The position numbers were made by a program, and so were the translations under genes. The notes beneath the pieces were generated by a model. The model was not told where the DNA came from, made no database searches, and was given only the letters and a program-made list of their open reading frames with translations. Below, in pieces: positions 45,912 through 55,424 of a DNA stretch of 64,000 nucleotides. Positions within the stretch are counted from its first letter, which is position 1. The number at the start of each line of letters is the position of its first letter. Origin of the DNA: Gammaproteobacteria bacterium (GTDB lineage Bacteria; Pseudomonadota; Gammaproteobacteria; Pseudomonadales; Pseudohongiellaceae); NCBI GenBank assembly GCA_030832825.1, contig JAURIJ010000003.1:62001-126000 (forward strand). Direction: 5' to 3'.

Positions 45912-48152
45912 TCAAAAGCGGAAGGTGTACTTGAACTTCACGCTCAGGTCGGAGCTGGCGGAGTGGAAGGAATTGTCCTTGTCCTTGTCCTGCAGGTTGT
46001 AGTTCAGCACGATGAAGCCCTCCTGGCCGGCGCGCGGAATCCACTGCAGGCGCGTGTTCACGCCCACTTCCTCGGACAGATTGTCGTACTGCACCAGCGA
46101 TACCCAGTAGAGCGTGGACGAGAACGCTACCTGGGTGGAGAGCGAGGTGAGCCGAGTGATGAAGTCGCCCTGGGGCAGCGCGATGTCGTTCCAGTCATAG
46201 CTCATGGACATCACGAAATAACGCGACTGCGTCCATGACAGCGAGCCGTTCAGGTTCTTGCGCTTGCCGTTGTAGAAATCCCCCTGAGTCATGCTCAGAC
46301 GCCCGGAGAACTCGCGCTGCCCGGCGGTGTTGAAGGCCACGGTGCTCTCGTTGAAGGAGTAGCTGCCGGGCTGGATCAGCACACGCCGGTCCGGCGCGTT
46401 GTAGACGGCAAAGGCATTGCGCACCACTTCCTTGTTGGTCTGGTAGCCGACGCTCAGGCGGTCGCGGGTATTGGTATCGAGCTCCAGCAGACGGAAGGCC
46501 AGCACCTGGCTCTGCAGCCCGCCGCCGATCACGTTCACCTTCTGCGCATCAATGCCCGAGTAGGCCGTCTGCAGGAAGCTGTCGCGGAAGAAATGCGTGT
46601 AGCCCACATCGGCCGTGTAGTCCTGGATATTGGCGCGGTTGATGTAGCCCATGGCCGGATTGAAATTGGCCTGCACTTCCTTGAAGCCCACGCCGCCGCG
46701 CAGGCCGCTGTTGTTGGGCGAGCGCAGGGCCAGGCCCCAGGCGCCGTCATCGCCGGAGAGCCCGGGGGTGTCCGAGCGCTGGAACCAGGCGTCGGCCTCG
46801 AGGGTCTGGCCGCCGGCCAGACGCGTGTTCTGGTAGCGGAAATCCAGGCCGTACACGGAGTTGTCGCGGTTGGAGGTCGGGTCCCCGTCGGTGAAGATCA
46901 TGCCCACGCTGGACTCGGCCAGCACATTGGCTGACAGCCGGCCGATGAACAGATTCGAGGCATCCACCGCGCCGAACTCGTCCTGCTTGATGGCCAGGGT
47001 GCCGATGTTCCAGCGCCCCACGCGGCCGCTGATGCGCCCGCCGTACTCGATGTCCACCGGCGCGCCCGTCTGGCTCAGGCCCAGCTTGCGCGAGAAGTAG
47101 GGCCGCGCGTTCTCCCGTGCCGCGCGGGATTCGGCGCTGTTGCCGAAGCCGCCGCCGATGCTGCCGAACTGGAACAGGTCGGAGTCGTTCAGGAAGAAGT
47201 CGCGCTTCTCCGGGAAGAACAAGTTGAAGCGGGTCAGGTTCACCTGGCGGTTGTCCACCTCGGTGGCCGAGAAGTCGGTGTTGATGGTGAGCGCCGCGTT
47301 CAGCGAGGGCGTCAGGCGGTAGAAGGCGTCCAGCGACGGGTCGGTCTGCGAGTCATGGGTGTTCAGCGTGAAGTTCTTGCTGCGGCTGGTGCTGAACGAG
47401 GGCACCAGGTCCAGGCCCACGCCCTGATCCATGCCCTGCAGGCCCGTCACCAGCCCCGAGATGCTGGGGTTGTAGGTGCGGTTGTAGCTGACCCAGGCCA
47501 TTTCCTCGCCACGGCGGCGGATGCCACGGCCGAAGTTGAAGCCCCAGGTGTCGATGCTCGGGTCGAAGGGCAGGGACTTGAAGGGGATCTCCAGCTCGGC
47601 GATCCAGCTGTTGCCGTCGACGCTGGTGGCGGTGTCCCAGATGGTGTTCCACTCGATCTGGAAGGAGTTCACGCTGGTGTAGAGCGCCTCGTGGCGCGCG
47701 GCGTTGAGGTTGGTCTCGAAGCGGTAGCCGGTGCGCTTGGTGTTGAACGGGTCGAGAATCACCACCAGGCGGTCGTCCGAGCCCATGCCCTGGCCGTGGC
47801 GAATCACCGGGGCGGCAATCAGGTGGGGCTCGCTGTCATACATGCGGGCGGCGATGTACATGGCGTCGTCGTCATAGACCACGTAGACCTCGGTGCGCTC
47901 GCTGGGCTCGGTCTGATTGCCGGGACGGATCTGGTGGAAATCGGTGATCGGCTCGGCCTGCTGCCACACGGCATCGTCCATGCGGCCATCAATGACGGGC
48001 GGGGTGTCCACGCGCACGGCGCGCACCTGTTTCTGGGCAAGCACCGGCGTGGTGCTCACTTCCTGGGCCGAGGCGCTGCCGGCCAGGGCAATGGCCGCCG
48101 CGAGGGAAACGGAAAACCCGGCAGGGCCGGTGCGCAAGGGGCGTCGAGTCAT
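45912..48152 (-). CDS. DUF5916 / CBM9-like outer membrane protein
   Basis: DTPPVIDGRMDDAVWQQAEPITDFHQIRPGNQTEPSERTEVYVVYDDDAMYIAARMYDSEP; long beta-rich C-terminus ending FKYTFRF. Confidence 0.83.
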   Translation of the reverse strand: MTRRPLRTGPAGFSVSLAAAIALAGSASAQEVSTTPVLAQKQVRAVRVDTPPVIDGRMDDAVWQQAEPITDFHQIRPGNQTEPSERTEVYVVYDDDAMYIAARMYDSEPHLIAAPVIRHGQGMGSDDRLVVILDPFNTKRTGYRFETNLNAARHEALYTSVNSFQIEWNTIWDTATSVDGNSWIAELEIPFKSLPFDPSIDTWGFNFGRGIRRRGEEMAWVSYNRTYNPSISGLVTGLQGMDQGVGLDLVPSFSTSRSKNFTLNTHDSQTDPSLDAFYRLTPSLNAALTINTDFSATEVDNRQVNLTRFNLFFPEKRDFFLNDSDLFQFGSIGGGFGNSAESRAARENARPYFSRKLGLSQTGAPVDIEYGGRISGRVGRWNIGTLAIKQDEFGAVDASNLFIGRLSANVLAESSVGMIFTDGDPTSNRDNSVYGLDFRYQNTRLAGGQTLEADAWFQRSDTPGLSGDDGAWGLALRSPNNSGLRGGVGFKEVQANFNPAMGYINRANIQDYTADVGYTHFFRDSFLQTAYSGIDAQKVNVIGGGLQSQVLAFRLLELDTNTRDRLSVGYQTNKEVVRNAFAVYNAPDRRVLIQPGSYSFNESTVAFNTAGQREFSGRLSMTQGDFYNGKRKNLNGSLSWTQSRYFVMSMSYDWNDIALPQGDFITRLTSLSTQVAFSSTLYWVSLVQYDNLSEEVGVNTRLQWIPRAGQEGFIVLNYNLQDKDKDNSFHSASSDLSVKFKYTFRF

Positions 48153-48279
48153 TGGTGGAATGTCCTGGATTGGAAAGGGCGAAAGTGTAGAGCAAGCGCG
48201 AAAGTGAACGGTCAATGGCGGCCCGTTCACTGTTGCACTAGTACGGGAAGGCCGAATTTTTCTTGCAGGTTTCGGCCCG

Positions 48280-48963
48280 TCAATCCTGCGCGTAACGCCA
48301 CATGCCCACTCCGAGCGCGATCATCCAAATCGGCAAGAGCACATTATTGACGTCCGCAATCCATTGCACGTCTTGCACAATATTGCGCAAGGCCCCGACG
48401 AAGAACATGGCCGCAAAGGCGGTGCCACCCCAAAACATCCAGGCCGGGTATTTTCTTTGTGCCTGCATGGAAAATGCGGTCAACAGGAAAAAGCCCGCAA
48501 GCAAGGTTTCACCGAGAAACTCGCCTATGTAATTGCCCAGATACACATTCAGACCATCAAAGACCACCGCCAGCGCCGCTTGGACAGCCGGATCCGCGCC
48601 GGAATAGGCGCTTGCGAGCTCCCAGTGCACACTGGGCCAGCGCATTAGTCCAAGGCACATGGAAAGACTAGCAATGCCAGCCAAAACCAAGGCAAGGGTC
48701 ATGCGTGGGCGACTATCAGGACTTGCCGCCCACGCCCCTACGGCACCTGGAATCAGCAGCAGCGGCAGAACAGCGTAAAGGGCCCACACAGCACGCATGG
48801 TCGCACCGCCCTCGCGTAACTGCGGCAGCACCTCGGACGCCTGCCCCTGCAGGACATCGGGATAGTTGAAGCGAATCGCGAGATAGCTGAAAACCCCCAC
48901 AAACGCTACGGCTCCACACACCAGGGCCAAGCCACCCAATCGCATCATTGTACGTTGCGGCAT
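48280..48963 (-). CDS. DUF4386-like multi-TM protein
   Basis: Hydrophobic protein of about 6-7 TM segments; family assignment tentative. Confidence 0.6.
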   Translation of the reverse strand: MPQRTMMRLGGLALVCGAVAFVGVFSYLAIRFNYPDVLQGQASEVLPQLREGGATMRAVWALYAVLPLLLIPGAVGAWAASPDSRPRMTLALVLAGIASLSMCLGLMRWPSVHWELASAYSGADPAVQAALAVVFDGLNVYLGNYIGEFLGETLLAGFFLLTAFSMQAQRKYPAWMFWGGTAFAAMFFVGALRNIVQDVQWIADVNNVLLPIWMIALGVGMWRYAQD

Positions 48964-49054
48964 CGACGAACTCCCGACAAAAGAACTTCAGATGGAAGGC
49001 AATGTATCCCACAGCAATCAGACAAGCACGTGCAAAGGCACCCTTGACGACAAA

Positions 49055-49068
49055 ACCGACCAGTTGGT
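49055..49068. promoter_or_regulatory. Imperfect palindrome immediately upstream of tetR-family gene
   Basis: accgac-ca-gttggt style quasi-palindrome 12 bp before the TetR start, between divergent genes. Confidence 0.35.
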
Positions 49069-49079
49069 ATGTTCCAGCC

Positions 49080-49781
49080 ATGAGCACACAGCCCCCCTCC
49101 AACCCGCCCGCCGAGAATGCCCGCACCCGCCTGCTGAACGCGGCGCTGCGCCTCATCCGCGAGAAAGGCTATGGCGCCACCACCGTGGACGAACTGTGCG
49201 CGGCGGCCGGCGTCACCAAGGGCGGCTTCTTCCATCACTTCAAGAGCAAGGAAGCGCTGGGCGTGGCGGCGGCCGAGCACTGGTCGACGATGACCGGAGG
49301 TCTGTTTGCCGGCGCGCCGTATCACCAGCCGGAAGACCCGTTGGCGCGCGTGCTGGCCTACATCGACTTTCGCAGCGCGCTGATCGACGGCCCGGTGCCG
49401 GAGTTCACCTGCCTGGCAGGCACCCTGGTGCAGGAAGTGCACAGCAGCAGCCCAGCCATTCGCGACGCCTGCGCCGATTCCATCTTCGGCCACGCTGCCA
49501 CACTCGAACAGGACATCGCGCAGGCCATGCAGCGCTACGGCACCCCGCCCGGTCTGCACGCCGCGGCCCTCGCCCGTCACACTCAGGCGGTGCTGCAGGG
49601 CGGGTTCATTTTGGCCAAGGCTGCGGGCGAGCCCGAGGCGGCCAGAGCGGTAGCGCGCGAGACGGCCGCCCATCTCAAGCGCTACGTGCAATTGCTGTTT
49701 CCCACTTACCAATCGCAGGACCCCGCCCCAAACCAAGACCCACCGACCGACCTACAACAACATTCCCCGCAAGGAGCCTGA
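49080..49781 (+). CDS. TetR-family transcriptional regulator
   Basis: TRLLNAALRLIREKGYGATTVDELCAAAGVTKGGFFHHFKSKEAL HTH. Confidence 0.92.
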   Translation: MSTQPPSNPPAENARTRLLNAALRLIREKGYGATTVDELCAAAGVTKGGFFHHFKSKEALGVAAAEHWSTMTGGLFAGAPYHQPEDPLARVLAYIDFRSALIDGPVPEFTCLAGTLVQEVHSSSPAIRDACADSIFGHAATLEQDIAQAMQRYGTPPGLHAAALARHTQAVLQGGFILAKAAGEPEAARAVARETAAHLKRYVQLLFPTYQSQDPAPNQDPPTDLQQHSPQGA

Positions 49782-49783
49782 GC

Positions 49784-50164
49784 ATGTCCTATTTCGATGG
49801 ATTCGTGATTCCCGTGCCTTCCGCCAACAAGGAAGCCTACCGCCGCGTGGCGGCCGCCATGGCCCCCGTCTTAATGGACTACGGCGCGATCCGCGTCGTG
49901 GAAACCTGGAACGACGATGTGAAGCCCGGCAAGATCAATGATTTCAGAACGGCCGTGATTGCCGAACCCGCCGAGGAAGTGGTGTTCTCGTTCGTGGAAT
50001 GGCCGTCCAAGGAAGTGCGCGACGCCGCTCACGCCCGAATGATGGACGACCCACGCATGGAGCAGGCCGAGATGCCCTTCTCGGGCCAGCGCCTGATCTA
50101 CGGCGGCTTTGCCTCGCTGGTGGACACCCTGCACGACGCGCCCGCGGCGCCCGGGACGGTGTGA
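49784..50164 (+). CDS. DUF1428 domain-containing protein
   Basis: MSYFDGFVIPVPSANKEAYRR...RLIYGGFASLVD; in the 3' part of the listed 48992..50164 ORF frame. Confidence 0.88.
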   Translation: MSYFDGFVIPVPSANKEAYRRVAAAMAPVLMDYGAIRVVETWNDDVKPGKINDFRTAVIAEPAEEVVFSFVEWPSKEVRDAAHARMMDDPRMEQAEMPFSGQRLIYGGFASLVDTLHDAPAAPGTV

Positions 50165-50165
50165 G

Positions 50166-50954
50166 ATGGGTGATAAGCACGGCGATTTCATCTGGTACGA
50201 ACTGCTGACCACCGACCCGGACGCCGCCCAGCGCTTCTACAGCGACGTGGTGGGCTGGGACTTCGCGCCCTCGGGCATGCCCGGCGGGGATTACCGTTTC
50301 TTCAGCTACGCCGGTCAGGGCATCGGCGGCATGCTGCACATCACGCCCGAGGACTGCGCCAAGGGCGCCCGCTCGGCCTGGCTGGGCTATATCGGTGTGA
50401 ATGATGTGGACGCTTCCACCGCGTCGATCGGCGCTGCCGGCGGCACGGTGCTGATTCCGCCCACCGACATTCCCGGCGTGGGCCGCTTCGCCATGGTCAC
50501 CGACCCGCAGGGGCACCCGTTCTACCTGATGCGCGGCAGCTCGCCCGAGGCGAGCCACTCGTTCTCCATGGACGGCGTCGGCCACTGCGTGTGGAACGAA
50601 CTCAATGCCCGCGAGCACAAGGCCATGCTGGCGTTCTATGGCGAGCAGTTCGGCTGGCAGAGCGGCGACTTCATGGACATGGGCGCGATGGGCGAGTACC
50701 GCTTCATCACCCAGAACGGCGTCACCATCGGCGCCATGATGACCGTGGTGCCCGGCACGCAGGACCCGCAGTGGTCGTATTACTTCATGGTGGCCGACAT
50801 CGACGCGGCCGCCGCGAAGATCCTGGCCGGCGGCGGGCAGATCCTGCACGGGCCCTCGGAAGTGCCAGGCAATCTGTTCATGGTGGCCGGCCTCGACCCG
50901 CTGGGCACCTCGTTCGCCATCGTCGGCCAGCGCCACGCAGGGGGTGCCGCATGA
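50166..50954 (+). CDS. VOC family protein (two glyoxalase-like modules)
   Basis: DFIWYELLTTDPDAAQRFYSDVVGWDF...HCVWNELNAREHKAMLAFYGEQFGW. Confidence 0.87.
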   Translation: MGDKHGDFIWYELLTTDPDAAQRFYSDVVGWDFAPSGMPGGDYRFFSYAGQGIGGMLHITPEDCAKGARSAWLGYIGVNDVDASTASIGAAGGTVLIPPTDIPGVGRFAMVTDPQGHPFYLMRGSSPEASHSFSMDGVGHCVWNELNAREHKAMLAFYGEQFGWQSGDFMDMGAMGEYRFITQNGVTIGAMMTVVPGTQDPQWSYYFMVADIDAAAAKILAGGGQILHGPSEVPGNLFMVAGLDPLGTSFAIVGQRHAGGAA

Positions 50955-51016
50955 TGAGCATGAAGAAACTGGACATCGCCGCCCTGGAAGCGGCTTACCA
51001 AGGAGACCTGGCATGA
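50951..51016 (+). CDS. 21-aa mini-ORF MMSMKKLDIAALEAAYQGDLA, ATGA-coupled to both neighbours
   Basis: ATGA overlaps at 50951-50954 and 51013-51016; G-rich SD-like caggggg upstream. Confidence 0.4.
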   Translation: MMSMKKLDIAALEAAYQGDLA

Positions 51017-51489
51017 GCCGGACAGCAGAGAACGGCTTTGAGATCAGCATCGAGCGCTACATCGACGCGCCCCCCCACATCGTCTGGAGCGTGTGGGTGG
51101 AACGCCTGGAGGAATGGTTCTGCCCCAAGCCCTGGACCACGGAACTGATCGCCATGGACCTGCGGCCGGGCGGGCGCAGCGCGATGATGCTGCGCGGCCC
51201 CAACGGCGAGGGCGGCGAATTGCTGGAGGGCGTCTATCTGGAAGTGATTCCCGGCCGCTTGATCGTGAATACCGATGCCTTCCACGCCGGCTGGATTCCG
51301 AAGAAACCCTTCATGACCGGCTTCTGGGAAATGCTTCCGGAAGGCAAGGGCACCCGCTACCGGGCCGGCGCGCGCCACTGGGATGAAGCGGCCATGAAAC
51401 AGCACGACGAGATGGGCTTCGTGCCCGGCTGGTCGGCGGTGGCGGATCAGCTGGCAGCGCTGGCGGAAGCGGAAGCGAAGGGCGGCTGA
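51013..51489 (+). CDS. SRPBCC (AHSA1-type) domain protein
   Basis: EISIERYIDAPPHIVWSVWVERLEEWFCPKPWTTELIAMDLRPGGRS; SD aaggaga. Confidence 0.85.
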   Translation: MSRTAENGFEISIERYIDAPPHIVWSVWVERLEEWFCPKPWTTELIAMDLRPGGRSAMMLRGPNGEGGELLEGVYLEVIPGRLIVNTDAFHAGWIPKKPFMTGFWEMLPEGKGTRYRAGARHWDEAAMKQHDEMGFVPGWSAVADQLAALAEAEAKGG

Positions 51490-51499
51490 GGAGCGGCGC

Positions 51500-52207
51500 T
51501 CAGAACAGACTCGCCACCCGCACCTCGTCAATCAGCTCCGGGCCATCATGGCGCACGCTGTTGACCCGCGTGCTCACCGGCCAGGCGCGGAATTCCTCGC
51601 GGGACCGGCTGATCAGCGCCTGCACCTGCTGCGCGCTGGTGGCGGGCGACAGCCAGGCGTCGAAATCCTGCTCGCGCAGCACCACCGGCATACGGTGATG
51701 GAGATGCGCGATGCCCGGTGCCGCCTCGCGCGACAGCAGCGCACAGGAGAGCAGCGGCTCGGCCCCGGGCCGCTCCCACACCGCCCACAGGCCGGCGAAG
51801 GCGATCACCTCGTCCTCGGCGCTGGAGAAGAAATACGGCTGCCGCACCTGGCGGCCGGACTCGCTGCGCACCAGCTGCTGTTCATTCCACTCGTACCAGC
51901 CCCGCGCCGGCAACAGACAGCGCATGCTGCGCAGGCTCTGCCGCCAGGTGGGTTTCTCCGCGGCCTCTTCCGAGCGCGCGTTGAAGGTCAGCGCCGGCAG
52001 GGTGTCCTTGCTCCACCAGGCGGGCACCAGGCCCCAGCGCGCGCCCGTCAGCACGATGGCCCCGTCGGCATCGCGCACGATGATGGGCACCACGGTGGTG
52101 GGCGCGACATTGAACAGGGGCTGGGCCCAGCCCAGCCAATTGCTGCGATCGATGCGCCAGAACTGCTCCAGCGCGAGCTGGTCGGGGGGAACGTAGCGGC
52201 CACACAT
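51500..52207 (-). CDS. SOS response-associated peptidase (YedK/HMCES family)
   Basis: MCGRYVPPDQ; NVAPTTVVPIIV; ARWGLVPAWW; NARSE; CLLPARGWYEW; HHRMPVVL. Confidence 0.92.
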   Translation of the reverse strand: MCGRYVPPDQLALEQFWRIDRSNWLGWAQPLFNVAPTTVVPIIVRDADGAIVLTGARWGLVPAWWSKDTLPALTFNARSEEAAEKPTWRQSLRSMRCLLPARGWYEWNEQQLVRSESGRQVRQPYFFSSAEDEVIAFAGLWAVWERPGAEPLLSCALLSREAAPGIAHLHHRMPVVLREQDFDAWLSPATSAQQVQALISRSREEFRAWPVSTRVNSVRHDGPELIDEVRVASLF

Positions 52208-52224
52208 CGGCGTCGGACTCCTGC

Positions 52225-52857
52225 TCAGGCCAGATCGGGGAACAGGCCCTTCACGCCATTGGCGATGATCTCGATGGCGATGGCCGCCAGGATCAGGCCC
52301 ATGATGCGGGCGAACACGTTCACCGCCGTCTGGCTGAGGATCTGGGAGATGTACTTGACCGAGCGGAACGCCAGGTAGAGCAGCGCGCACACCAGCACGA
52401 TCACCAGGGCCACGAGGGAATAGTGCAGCAGGCTGGCCTCGCGGTGGGCATAGAGGATGACGGTGGAGATCGCCCCCGGCCCCGCCAGCAGGGGAATGGC
52501 CAGCGGCACCACGGCGATGGAGCTCATGTGCTCGCTCTCCAGCGCCTCTTCGTTGGTGCGTTTCACGTCGGTGGTGCGGGCATGCATCATCGAGATCGCC
52601 ATCAGCAGGATCAGGATGCCCCCCGCCACACGAAAGGAGCTGATGGTGATGCCGAAGAATTCCAGGATGGCCTCGCCCAGCAGCAGCGCCGCCATGAGGA
52701 TCAGGAACACCGCCCAGGTGGTGGTGCGGTAGATCAGGCGGCGGTCCTTGTCGTTCAGGCCGGTGGTGAGGGAGATGAAGATGGGCACGGCGCCGATCGG
52801 GTTCACGATGGCGATCAGGCCGATCAGCATCTTGGTGTATTCGGTGTACTCGATCAT
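52225..52857 (-). CDS. MarC family membrane protein
   Basis: IAIVNPIGAVPIFISLT; VVPLAIPLLAGPGAIST; ARIMGLILAAIAIEIIANGV. Confidence 0.9.
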   Translation of the reverse strand: MIEYTEYTKMLIGLIAIVNPIGAVPIFISLTTGLNDKDRRLIYRTTTWAVFLILMAALLLGEAILEFFGITISSFRVAGGILILLMAISMMHARTTDVKRTNEEALESEHMSSIAVVPLAIPLLAGPGAISTVILYAHREASLLHYSLVALVIVLVCALLYLAFRSVKYISQILSQTAVNVFARIMGLILAAIAIEIIANGVKGLFPDLA

Positions 52858-53438
52858 GCCAGCCACCCCTGCAGCACACGCCAGAGAATCACGCCCGCGA
52901 AGCCCGCCAGCACCACGCTGGAAAGCCGGTTCAGGCGCCGTTCGTGGCCTGCCCCGGCCGCGGCGCCAATCAGCACGCCCAGCAGCAGCCAGCCCAGCGC
53001 CACCAGCGCGATGATGCCCGCGAGCGCCAGCAGATACCAGTGCAGCGCGGCATCGTCCCGCGGCAGGATGCTGAAGGCCAGCACGAAGGCCTTGGGATTG
53101 AACAGCGTCACCATGAACACTCGACTCGGGGTGATGCGCGCGCCTGCAGTCCGTGCGCCCGCCGCCGTCTGCCACAGGCGCCAGGCCAGCACGAGCAGGT
53201 AGGCCGCCACCACCATCGCCACGGCATTGCCCAGCCAGGGCAGGGCAGCCAGCACGGTCTGCAGCACGGTCAGCAGCAGCCCGATGGCCAGGCTGTAGGC
53301 CGTGAGCGCCGCCAGCGCGAGCAGCAGGGCGCGCCGGGCACCGAGCGTGGCGGCGCCCAGACAGATCAGGGCATTGGTCGGGCCAGGCGCTGCCAACAGG
53401 ATGAGGGCGGCCAGGGCGAAGCCAAGAGGGTCTGTCAT
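52854..53438 (-). CDS. LysE family translocator
   Basis: AAPGPTNALICLGAATLGARRALLL; LFNPKAFVLAFSILP; ATGA overlap with marC-family gene. Confidence 0.85.
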   Translation of the reverse strand: MTDPLGFALAALILLAAPGPTNALICLGAATLGARRALLLALAALTAYSLAIGLLLTVLQTVLAALPWLGNAVAMVVAAYLLVLAWRLWQTAAGARTAGARITPSRVFMVTLFNPKAFVLAFSILPRDDAALHWYLLALAGIIALVALGWLLLGVLIGAAAGAGHERRLNRLSSVVLAGFAGVILWRVLQGWLA

Positions 53439-53644
53439 TCGTTCACGCCTTACTCACGCTCGCCATGCTCCCGTCACCTGCGTGACCTGTTGTGTTGCCG
53501 CTTGCCAAAGTGCGCGCGATTCTCGCACACATCGCTGCAAACCAGTGATTGCATGGCCTGCGGGCACTGCCTACCATGGAGAAAAGCCTGTGCGTCGCCG
53601 TTCACGGCGGCCTGCGGCACGACAACGAGAAGAGGACCTTCACC

Positions 53645-55402
53645 ATGGCCCGCACCCCCGCCCCTGCCGACTGGCAGGACGACCTGCGCCCGCTGCCCGC
53701 CAGCAGCTGGAACTTCGACACCGCCGCCCACCTGCTCGAGCGCGCCGGCTTCGGCGGCACGCCGCAGCAGATCCAGGCCCTGGCGGACATGGGCAGCGTC
53801 GGCGCCGTGCGGCATCTGGTGCACTTCCAGAATGTCGACAACCACCACCTGCCGCCCTTCGAACACTCCGGCCTGCACGACCCGGGCCTCGAACCCTTCC
53901 CGCCCAGCCGCCCCGCCGTCACCGAGATGGCCAAGGCCACCGGCCAGGCGCTGGGCATCCAGGTGAAGGCCGGGGGCAATCGTCCGCTGCAGCCCATCGT
54001 CAACAAGTTCTTCTACTGGCTGCGCGCCAGCGTGCTGGAGACTGACCGCGTGGCGTGGTGGTGGGCCAATCGCATGGTGGCCAGCAATGCCCCGCTGCAG
54101 GAGAAGATGGCGCTGTTCTGGCACGGTCATTTCGCCGTGAACGAGAGCAAGGTGCGCGACTACCGCAAGCTGCTCAACGAGCTGCTGCTGTTCCAGGCCG
54201 AGGGCACCGGCAACTTCGGCACCCTGATGCAGGCCGTGGCGAAAGACCCGGCGATGCTCTCCTTCCTCGATGCCGGCGTGAACGTGAAGGGCGCGCCCAA
54301 CGAGAACTTCGCCCGCGAGATCATGGAGCTGTTCACCATGGGCGTGGGCCACTACAGCGAGACGGACATCCGCGAGGCCGCCCGCGCCTTCACCGGCTGG
54401 AACTACGTCGATCTGGACTTCGTGGTGAATGCCGACCAGCACGATGACGGCGAGAAGCACTTCCTCGGCCGCAGCGGCGCGTTCACCGGCGAGGACATCA
54501 TCGACATCATCCTGGAACAACCGGTCACCGCCGAGCACATCGCCGGCAAGCTCTACCGCTTCTTCGTGCGCGAGGAACTGAGCCCGGCCGTGCGCACCCA
54601 GCTGGGCAATGTGCTGCGCGAGGCCGACTACGAGATCGCGCCGCTGCTGGAAACGCTGTTCCTCTCCCGCGACTTCTACAGCAACCCGTCCGTGGGTACG
54701 CAGATCAAGAGCCCGGTGCAGCTGGCCGTGTCCACCTACCGCCGCATGGGCCTGCACGAAGCGCCCGGCGTGCCCGACTTCAACCGCGCCACCGGCGTCC
54801 TGGGCCAGGCCCTGTTCCGTCCGCCCACCGTGGCCGGCTGGGCAGGAGGCCGCAGCTGGATGACGCCGGGCCTGTTGCTGGAGCGTGGCAACTTCGCCCG
54901 CGACATCCTGTTCCCCGACATCAACTTCCTGCCCTCCGACCGCTACAACAATGGCGAGGACATTCGCGGCGTGGCCGAGCGCATCCGTCAAGGCATGGAC
55001 ATCACCAATGCCACCCAGCCCGCGCTGGGCGAGGGCGCGATCATGGCCGAATCAAACCTGCTGGCCGACCGCGACGAGGACTTCAACACCCGCTACGGCA
55101 GCTTCCGTGGCTGGCAGATGGCCATCGAGCGGGTGAAGCCGGTGCCACGCCACTTCGCGCGCATGAACTTCAGCGCGATGGTCACCGAGGCCGGCCTGAG
55201 CACCACCGAGCAGGTGGTGGACCATTTCATCGCCCGCTTCCTGCGGGTGGAGCCAGGCGCAGCAGCGCGGCAGCAGATGATCGCGTTTCTGGACACGGAG
55301 CTGGGCACCCGCGACATCGCCCGCGCCGAGAGCTACATGGAGGACGGCCTGCGCATGCTGCTGCACGTCGTCATGAGTCAGCCGGAGTATCAACTGGCGT
55401 GA
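53645..55402 (+). CDS. DUF1800 domain-containing protein
   Basis: AAHLLERAGFGGTPQQIQALADMG; MALFWHGHFAVNESKV; NENFAREIMELFTMGVGHYSETDIREAARAFTGW. Confidence 0.92.
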   Translation: MARTPAPADWQDDLRPLPASSWNFDTAAHLLERAGFGGTPQQIQALADMGSVGAVRHLVHFQNVDNHHLPPFEHSGLHDPGLEPFPPSRPAVTEMAKATGQALGIQVKAGGNRPLQPIVNKFFYWLRASVLETDRVAWWWANRMVASNAPLQEKMALFWHGHFAVNESKVRDYRKLLNELLLFQAEGTGNFGTLMQAVAKDPAMLSFLDAGVNVKGAPNENFAREIMELFTMGVGHYSETDIREAARAFTGWNYVDLDFVVNADQHDDGEKHFLGRSGAFTGEDIIDIILEQPVTAEHIAGKLYRFFVREELSPAVRTQLGNVLREADYEIAPLLETLFLSRDFYSNPSVGTQIKSPVQLAVSTYRRMGLHEAPGVPDFNRATGVLGQALFRPPTVAGWAGGRSWMTPGLLLERGNFARDILFPDINFLPSDRYNNGEDIRGVAERIRQGMDITNATQPALGEGAIMAESNLLADRDEDFNTRYGSFRGWQMAIERVKPVPRHFARMNFSAMVTEAGLSTTEQVVDHFIARFLRVEPGAAARQQMIAFLDTELGTRDIARAESYMEDGLRMLLHVVMSQPEYQLA

Positions 55403-55424
55403 TCGCGCACAGAGGACATCAAGC

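Noticed and set aside
52208-52879. N-terminal extension of the 51500-52879 ORF upstream of the YedK-like start
   Set aside because: Family proteins begin at MCGR with catalytic Cys2; the extension is out-of-frame shadow of the MarC gene.
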